A stretch of 10,984 bases of DNA from Chitinophaga pinensis (GTDB lineage Bacteria > Bacteroidota > Bacteroidia > SXHM01), in contig CAMDBK010000068.1 in the NCBI GenBank assembly GCA_945889235.1, forward strand, positions 1 to 10,984, in the 5' to 3' direction. Position 1 is the first letter of the stretch. Each line of letters starts with the position of its first letter. The translations under genes and the position numbers were made by a program. Positions 8,201 through 10,984 of the stretch are shown here, one piece after another. A model generated the notes under the pieces. The model was not told the DNA's origin. It saw only the letters and a program-made list of their open reading frames with translations, and ran no database searches.

Positions 8201-9739
8201 AAACGCTACCGCTAACACCTCATCCGCATTCAAAGGAGTGCTGAGTGAAATATATCCAAGCCTTTCATTCAAAGTAAATTCAGAACCCTGATTTAGTTTT
8301 CTTGCATTTTCAAGGGCTTCGTAATCTCTTGAATTCTGTAATCCTGTTGGCGTGAGTGTACTGTTTACCTGATTGATGGTGCGTATTGCAGAATAGGTAG
8401 TTGTAAGTTTATTGTAGAGGTCGTTATTATTATTGAACGGATACGTGCCGCTGGTGCCGGTTACAGGAGGACCAATAAATGTTTGTCCGCCCGGGTAAGA
8501 TGCGGTGTAGGTATTTACATTTTCACCCAAGCCCTGAAAAGGAACAATGTTTCGTGTGTTATCAAAAATGGAAGTTTTGTTGGTAACATATACTTCCACT
8601 TTTGTAATGATTGCATTGGAAGAAATGATGGGGAGATTTGCCAAAGCCGCATCGTAGTGGCTGCGGAAATACTCAGCAAGGAAATAATGTTTGTTGGCTT
8701 CGTAGGCATCACCTTTTATTTCGAACTTGGTTACCTGCGCACCGCCCTGTACATCTATGGTTTGTGATTTACCGCGCTGCTGGGTGAAGATGCTGGTAAC
8801 GGTAAGCTTCCCGAATTTCAGCGCAGTTTTTATACCGAACAAACTCTGGCTTCCCTGAATAAGACTTCCGGTAAGGGGAAGGTTTACGTTACCTGCTTCA
8901 ATCAACTGAATGATGTCATCTTCCTCGCCCTGATAAGCCAACTTCATCTGGTTATCAAAGTCAAAAGTGGCTTCGGTGTTGTAAGAAGTACTCAGTTTCA
9001 TTTTGCAACCGATGTTTCCGGTTACGTTCATCTGTATTTTCTGGTCGAAATTGAAGGTGGTGTTCTTACGCTGACGAATAGGAAGCGCAGGGTTATTTAC
9101 CTTTGAAGTGTTCCATCCGAAAATTAATTCTGCCGAGCCCTGTGGTTTTATTTCAATGGGGCAATCACCGAAAATGCGGTCGAGGACTTTGCTGTTGATA
9201 TTCAGTTTAGGGATGAGGGGTTTTTTTGCGCTTGCACTTTCTTCGGCTGAACGTGATTCCCAGTATTCGTTTTCCTGTTTAGCGGCAACGTAACGCTGGT
9301 ATTCATCAAAGGTCATGTAGGTTGGAGGCTTTACGTTTTGTCCGCCAACGGTTTCGGTTACGATATAGGTATTGGTTTCGGGGTCGTACTCAACGTTAGT
9401 CTGTACGTTAGGCGGGTTTTGCATGTGCAGTCCGGGTGTAGAATCCTGGCCGGGCTGGGGGGCGTAATTATCGGAGAAGGGATATTTCAGTGTATCGGTT
9501 TGCGGTGTATCAATAAGAAAAAGTTCAGGTTTTATTATAATGTTATTGATGTTTAGCCCTTCGACTACGCCCGCCTGAACAAAAGTTCTTTCGGGCAGGC
9601 TCAGCGTGACAGCCTTATTACTAAATGAAATCTCTTTTAATTTTTCTTCAGGAAGAACAGCTGCGCCTGAAAGCCATACCACCGGCAACAGGGCAATAAC
9701 AGGAGTAAAACGAAGGATATTTCTTGAATGCTGTTTCAA
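2213..9739 (-). CDS. sprA: T9SS outer-membrane translocon SprA (Sov)
   Basis: Forms the giant outer-membrane pore (36-strand barrel in Flavobacterium johnsoniae) through which T9SS cargo carrying C-terminal signals leaves the periplasm; PorV and a plug protein gate it in the known structure, and it is needed for gliding where present. At 2508 residues it matches SprA/Sov length. Residues 1-28 form a signal peptide (basic K2-R10, hydrophobic 11-27). The conserved SprA N-terminal region begins near residue 192 (KPQGSAELIFG at 198-208; FDFDNQMK; IEAGNVNLPLTGSL). Other family blocks are TLYGTHLDY to NIGDEPISN (about 770-820), GGISYMDDFEG (871-881), YYPRERGPYN (985-994), AEVWVNEMRL (1563-1572) and NGTTLPGY (2079-2086). 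Acidic loops DIGLDGLQD (from 1127) and DVNRDNTLSE (from 1228) resemble calcium-binding turns. A charged helical stretch (1766-1826) and a Lys/Pro-rich linker (2022-2052) are probably exposed loops. The only plausible start is TTG, 24 bp after ruvA. Codons 43-62 coincide with a palindromic repeat. Confidence 0.96.
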   Translation of the reverse strand: MKQHSRNILRFTPVIALLPVVWLSGAAVLPEEKLKEISFSNKAVTLSLPERTFVQAGVVEGLNINNIIIKPELFLIDTPQTDTLKYPFSDNYAPQPGQDSTPGLHMQNPPNVQTNVEYDPETNTYIVTETVGGQNVKPPTYMTFDEYQRYVAAKQENEYWESRSAEESASAKKPLIPKLNINSKVLDRIFGDCPIEIKPQGSAELIFGWNTSKVNNPALPIRQRKNTTFNFDQKIQMNVTGNIGCKMKLSTSYNTEATFDFDNQMKLAYQGEEDDIIQLIEAGNVNLPLTGSLIQGSQSLFGIKTALKFGKLTVTSIFTQQRGKSQTIDVQGGAQVTKFEIKGDAYEANKHYFLAEYFRSHYDAALANLPIISSNAIITKVEVYVTNKTSIFDNTRNIVPFQGLGENVNTYTASYPGGQTFIGPPVTGTSGTYPFNNNNDLYNKLTTTYSAIRTINQVNSTLTPTGLQNSRDYEALENARKLNQGSEFTLNERLGYISLSTPLNADEVLAVAFQYTLNGVTYQVGEFSTDGIAAPKALILKMLKSTTLNTKLPMWDWMMKNVYSLGAYQLNREDFTLNVLYDNFASGTRLNYLPNEAVLNADGVGSKILLKVLSVDKLNVNNDPVPDGFFDYVEGLTINSNTGRIFFPVTEPFGSHLRKQILAGPHPELADQFDYQILYDSTHQKAVQQPQLNRFLISGSYKSQSGSDIPLNAINVPQGSVTVTAGGTTLTEGADYTVDYALGRVKIINQSILNAGTPISINLESNSMFNIQTKTLYGTHLDYTVSKDFRLGGTFMHMNERPLTQKVNIGDEPISNSIWGIDGTWRKDSRLLTKLVDKIPLINTKAPSSIAVNGEFAQLLPGNARAIRDDGGISYMDDFEGTQTLIDIKNVQAWSIASTPQGQPNLFPEGNLSNDLRYGMNRAKLAWYIIDPLFIQSGNQLTPPNITANDQSNHFTRMVQVTEVFPNQQVAAGQINALTVFDMAYYPRERGPYNYDSDPLTGNIHTAGLNSDGFLNTPESRWGGIMRKIDPNDFEAANIQFVQFWMMDPFAKADGTNQLNTTGGDFYMNLGNVSEDILRDSRKAFENGLPSPTNTNATATTEWGIVPNVQQIVNAFDNDPASRPYQDIGLDGLQDTAEAAFYQQKYLDKIVTLYGMNSQAYATAIADPSSDDYSFYRSEAYDNAHNGAGASILERYKLYNGLEGNSPASESANQTYPTSATTVPNAEDVNRDNTLSESETYYQYKISLRPADMVVGQNYITDKITVSPPLLNNQQNEVTWYQFRIPVRKPDNVIGSISDFRSIRFMRLFMKGFEDSVICRFAKMELVRGEWRPYDFSLLTPGEYVPIDNSDDTEFDVGAVNVEQNSNRTPINYKLPPGIVRQQINQGNSSTLRQLNEQSLSLRVCGLHDGDARAAFKNVQFDVRRYKHFKMFVHAEKRGDQEINDGDLTCFVRFGTDYVNNYYEYEIPLKFTPWGETDSVKIWPDTNWFDFPFEVLLNAKQTRNAQGVPQTQPYYGFDPNKPGNKITVMGNPNLANVRTAMIGIRNPPKGQNPHNDDGMDKCAEVWVNEMRLTDFSNTSGSAARLQTKITLADFATVNIGTGLHTFGWGAVQEKLNQRSWTDSVAYDIATTVNLDKFIPQKIGVKLPMFYSISESKSDPHYNPLNPDIELKNENDSTQKAVKEIARGYVKRESLNFSNVQRTRGKGIGFPTPIDISNFSATYAYTSMQSRDINYEYNNNKEHRGSLNYAYNPNPKNVRPFAKLKIMKKISDSIIEHKKRKEKEAKTLLDSLKKENKKPTLIKEAEDELAMRTARKDRFVKASDRYFKSGYLKPIKDFNFNYLPSNFGVRNDVIRDYADQKLRNTTSDDILIDATYNKSFLWNRFYTFKFDLTKALKVDFTATNNARIDEPAGRVDKDDKTRYDYWKDSVWRNVQQGGRTTMYQHATNVTYTLPINKLPIFDFVNANVGYSSTYMFNAASLAATSLGNTISNSNTKQANVNLNFTQLYNKVKYFKRAGQPQANKPKPKPPPKDPKDPNRPMPDSLKTKKDPPKILDGIGITLSRLIICVKNASFTYNETNGTTLPGYRPQTDYMGMDWGERMAPGWDFIFGSQNDIRYRARDNNWLSQSDIVSGQYLTATNITWNGRATVEPIPNLKVDLTMNLNKTRNHTEFYHWVPDSNDFVSQSPMNMGSYSVSWNTFNTAFEGNAKDYTSAAFEQFRTNRKIIADRQIATLNGTPGYNSEGFPIGYTATSQDVLIPAFLAAYGGKSVNSIGLTPFPKMPKMNWSAKYDGLSKLPFMKKIFKSFVFSHAYRSTYAVSSWMTNLNYIAGSNALDSSQNFIPQNTIQTITISEQFSPFLGIDMTFNNSLIAKFELKKSRNLSLSMANNQVTEVKSDEWVMGLGYRFKNVKFPIKLGKGKKKPVSDINVRCDLSIRDNRTIIRKIVEGVNQPTAGQKLTTIKFSADYVLSPRFNIRAFYDRIITKPVISSSFPTDNTNAGIALRFTLAQ
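9556..9611. repeat. palindromic repeat element embedded in the sprA reading frame
   Basis: The segment starts GCCCTTCGACTACGC and ends CTCAGCGTGACA. These ends closely resemble dispersed intergenic repeats seen in many environmental bacterial genomes (CCTTCGACTACGCTCAGGGTGACA type; this comparison is from memory). Between the ends is an inverted repeat: GCCCGCC (9569-9575) pairs with GGCAGGC (9594-9600) with one G-T pair, and inside it GAAC (9577-9580) pairs with GTTC (9585-9588) around an AAAA loop. In sprA it is read in frame as residues 43-62 (VTLSLPERTFVQAGVVEGL), in the poorly conserved stretch between the signal peptide and the first conserved domain. Either an old insertion was domesticated as coding sequence, or the likeness is coincidental. 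Confidence 0.6.
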
Positions 9740-9750
9740 AAGAGTTTCCT
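9737..9750 (-). promoter_or_regulatory. TTG start and possible ribosome binding site of sprA
   Basis: On the minus strand AGGAAA (9750-9745) is followed by CTCTT and then TTG (9739-9737), which begins the signal peptide LKQHSRNILRF. A stop codon in the same frame at 9754-9752 prevents any start further upstream, and the next in-frame ATG is about 100 codons later, beyond the signal peptide. The TTG is therefore the best start. The purine-rich stretch could act as a Shine-Dalgarno site, though this phylum relies on them only weakly. Translational coupling with ruvA is also possible. Confidence 0.6.
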
Positions 9751-9763
9751 GTTACAGATGTTT

Positions 9764-10348
9764 TTAGAGATTATTAAGTGCTGTTTTAATTATTTCTTCC
9801 ACTGTGGCCGTGTTTCCTTTTTCTTTTATTGATTTATCTACTGCTTTTTCGGCAACTGCTTTGGCAAAACCAAGCATCACCAGAGCAGATAACGCCTCTT
9901 CACGGATTTTATTGTGCGGACCAGAAAATAATTCGGAAGGAGGGCCTTCTTTGGTGAGTTTATCTTTTAAATCAACCAGAATGCGTTCGGCTGATTTTGG
10001 TCCCACGCCTTTAACCGAGCGCAGACGGTTAAGGTCGCGGTTGACAATGGTTTTGTGCAGTTCTTCGGGGTTCATGGAAGAAAGTATCATGCGGGCTGTT
10101 GCAGGACCGATACCGGAAACGGAAATAAGCTGCAAAAACAGTTCCCGCTCAGCTTTATCGGCAAAACCGAATAGTACATGCGCATCTTCGCGGATAGCAA
10201 GATGGGTGAATAGTTTCAGTCTTCCGCTTACAGGAAGTGAGGAAAATGTATTAAGAGAGATGTTAAGGAAATAGCCAACTCCGCCACAGTCAATAACCGC
10301 ATGGGCAGGGGATTTCTCCACTAACACACCTTCAAGGTGGGTGATCAT
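9764..10348 (-). CDS. ruvA: Holliday junction branch migration protein RuvA
   Basis: RuvA binds four-way DNA junctions as a tetramer and loads the RuvB motor for branch migration in recombinational repair, acting on the nucleoid. The 194-residue protein has all three family domains. An OB fold occupies 1-63, with the typical GVGYFLNIS strand (23-31) and REDAHVLFGF (53-62), in which E54 and D55 correspond to the acidic pin of E. coli RuvA. Two helix-hairpin-helix motifs follow at 76-89 (SVSGIGPATARMIL) and 111-124 (SVKGVGPKSAERIL). After a variable linker (about 130-147) comes the small RuvB-binding C-terminal domain (148-194, REEALSALVMLGF...). The ATG is preceded by an A/T-rich leader without a Shine-Dalgarno site. 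It is the first gene of a probable ruvA-sprA transcript; as I recall, ruvA next to sprA also occurs in other Bacteroidota. No ruvB or ruvC is in the window. Confidence 0.97.
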   Translation of the reverse strand: MITHLEGVLVEKSPAHAVIDCGGVGYFLNISLNTFSSLPVSGRLKLFTHLAIREDAHVLFGFADKAERELFLQLISVSGIGPATARMILSSMNPEELHKTIVNRDLNRLRSVKGVGPKSAERILVDLKDKLTKEGPPSELFSGPHNKIREEALSALVMLGFAKAVAEKAVDKSIKEKGNTATVEEIIKTALNNL

Positions 10349-10445
10349 GAATTTATCAGTTTTTTAAATTAAAACGGGTAAAAATTCAGATCGATAGAAG
10401 ATGGGTTTTAGTTAGTTTATTGATTGCCTTTTCTGAAAAGGGTCG

Positions 10446-10476
10446 TAAAAGTAGTAAAAATATATCTTGTACCAAA
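10446..10476 (-). promoter_or_regulatory. candidate Bacteroidota-type promoter for ruvA-sprA
   Basis: Reading the minus strand, TTTG (10476-10473) is followed after 19 bases by TACTTTTA (10453-10446). This resembles the Bacteroidota sigma-ABfr consensus, -33 TTTG and -7 TAnnTTTG, with one mismatch at the last base and acceptable spacing. Transcription would start near 10440, leaving about 90 bases of untranslated leader before ruvA. The -33 element lies inside one arm of the hairpin at 10470-10507. In A/T-rich DNA such matches also arise by chance. Confidence 0.35.
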
Positions 10477-10507
10477 TCCGTTGGGCGGAGGTTTCAGGGA
10501 TTTGGTA
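10470..10507. repeat. inverted repeat, 10-bp perfect arms
   Basis: TACCAAATCC (10470-10479) and GGATTTGGTA (10498-10507) are exact reverse complements separated by 18 bases. There is no following T-run on either strand, so it is not an ordinary terminator. Its right arm shares three bases with the next palindrome, so the two hairpins compete at their junction. It may be an operator, a mobile-element remnant or part of a compound repeat. Confidence 0.6.
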
Positions 10508-10534
10508 GAGGGGCACAAAATTTTGTGCCCCTAC
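10505..10534. repeat. REP/MITE-like palindrome
   Basis: AGGGGCACAAAA (10509-10520) abuts its perfect reverse complement TTTTGTGCCCCT (10521-10532). Beyond a 2-base bulge on the left arm, two further pairs extend it to GTA...TAC (10505-10534). Short palindromes of the form TAGGGGC-n-GCCCCTA recur between genes in many bacterial genomes, so this is probably a dispersed repeat copy; that statement is from memory and was not searched. It could also act as an extra transcription barrier. Confidence 0.65.
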
Positions 10535-10552
10535 AGGTTGACAATTAAAATA

Positions 10553-10583
10553 AAAAGCCCCTCGCCTGAGGCGAGAGACTTTT
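10553..10583 (-). terminator. rho-independent terminator of the T9SS cargo gene
   Basis: CTCGCC (10561-10566) and GGCGAG (10570-10575) form a G/C-rich stem around a TGA loop. AAAAG (10553-10557) and CTTTT (10579-10583) flank it as a second pairing block. On the minus strand the stem is followed by GGGGCTTTTTATTTT, a good U-tract, 50 bases after the stop codon of the truncated gene to the right. The A-run on the other side makes it potentially bidirectional, but no + strand gene needs it. Confidence 0.82.
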
Positions 10584-10632
10584 CATTTGCCTCTCATTGC
10601 GAAAAAAGAAGCGGGGGGTGTTTAACTGAACA

Positions 10633-10983
10633 TTATTGCATTACCGTTACGTTTCCCGTTTTGATGAATTTATTGTTTTCGTATTCCATACCCTCCCATT
10701 CAGTGCCGTCTTCAAAAGTAGCTTCTGCTTTCCAGATGTAGGCACCCTGCGGAACAACTGCACCGTGGTAATATCCATCCCATGATTCAACAGGTACACC
10801 ATCTACCACTTTGCTGGATTCCCACAACAGGTTACCCCACTTGTTGAACACCACGCAGCGGTCTGTTGCCACGCCAATACCTTTTGGCAGAAACAATCCG
10901 AAATCGCCATTGCCACCAACTATAAAGGCGTTAGGAATATACAATCCTTTGAAGAGTTTTACTTCTACATCATAGGTAGCCGT
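10633..10983 (-). CDS. T9SS type B sorting-domain protein, C-terminal fragment
   Basis: Only the last 116 residues lie in the window; the frame stays open to the right edge, so the apparent TTG start near 10944 is internal. The fragment matches the gliding-motility-associated C-terminal domain (T9SS type B sorting signal): YIPNAF (15-20 of the fragment), a FNKWGNLLWES strand (46-56) equivalent to the family's F-N-R-W-G block, SWDGYYHG (67-74), VPQGAYIWKAEATFEDG (77-93) and a final GNVTVMQ strand. This domain directs a protein across the outer membrane through SprA and is usually attached to the cell surface or shed. The region after PNAF reads IVGGNGDF instead of the common TPNGDG. The missing N-terminal part, often a large adhesin with PKD or Ig-like repeats in this family, would define the function. 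A terminator follows 50 bp downstream. Confidence 0.88.
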   Translation of the reverse strand, partial: TATYDVEVKLFKGLYIPNAFIVGGNGDFGLFLPKGIGVATDRCVVFNKWGNLLWESSKVVDGVPVESWDGYYHGAVVPQGAYIWKAEATFEDGTEWEGMEYENNKFIKTGNVTVMQ

Positions 10984-10984
10984 A

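Larger units (their letters stand above)
10349..10632. other. hairpin-rich intergenic region between the T9SS cargo gene and ruvA
   Basis: This 284-bp gap holds no convincing gene. Its right half contains three inverted repeats in close succession (10470-10507, 10505-10534, 10553-10583), the last being a terminator. The left part (10349-10445) is A/T-rich and probably the ruvA leader, with a candidate promoter just upstream. A 105-codon + strand frame crossing it (10424-10741) runs antisense into the cargo gene and has no recognisable protein features. Confidence 0.7.

Noticed and set aside
9804..10274. A 156-codon + strand frame
   Set aside because: It lies entirely antisense to ruvA, whose protein matches its family end to end.
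10424..10741. A 105-codon + strand frame between ruvA and the right-edge gene
   Set aside because: It runs antisense through the T9SS sorting-domain gene and through the hairpins and terminator, and its product has no recognisable protein features.

Overview
The window looks like a Bacteroidota chromosome segment. The strongest sign is a 7.5-kb gene for SprA/Sov, the outer-membrane translocon of the type IX secretion system (T9SS), which is known only from this phylum. A truncated gene at the right edge ends in a 'type B' T9SS sorting domain. Translation starts lack strong Shine-Dalgarno sites and sit in A/T-rich leaders, as is usual in the phylum. A finer placement is not possible from the sequence alone. 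Most of the content is core-genome; I see no phage, IS element, CRISPR array or RNA gene.

Left part, + strand (2-2204): two adjacent family-2 glycosyltransferases only 4 bp apart, then a gamma-carbonic-anhydrase-like hexapeptide-repeat protein 51 bp further on. The first glycosyltransferase is a membrane-anchored, GtrB/DPM1-like enzyme cut by the left edge. The second is a soluble DPM1-like enzyme. The pair probably works on lipid-linked sugars for envelope glycans.

Centre and right, - strand (10983-2213): going leftward from the right edge come the 3' end of a T9SS cargo gene, a rho-independent terminator, a 284-bp intergenic region with a cluster of hairpins and a candidate promoter, ruvA (Holliday-junction binding), and sprA 24 bp after ruvA. 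ruvA and sprA are very probably co-transcribed. sprA converges on the carbonic-anhydrase-like gene with only 8 bp between the stop codons.

The most unusual observation is inside sprA. Just after the signal peptide, codons about 43-62 are made of a sequence that looks like one of the dispersed palindromic repeats common in intergenic DNA of environmental bacteria (CCCTTCGACTACGC ... CTCAGCGTGACA, with an internal hairpin). Here it is read through in frame as part of the secreted translocon. A second, different palindrome of the REP/MITE type lies in the ruvA upstream region. sprA also appears to start at TTG, with no ATG until about codon 100.
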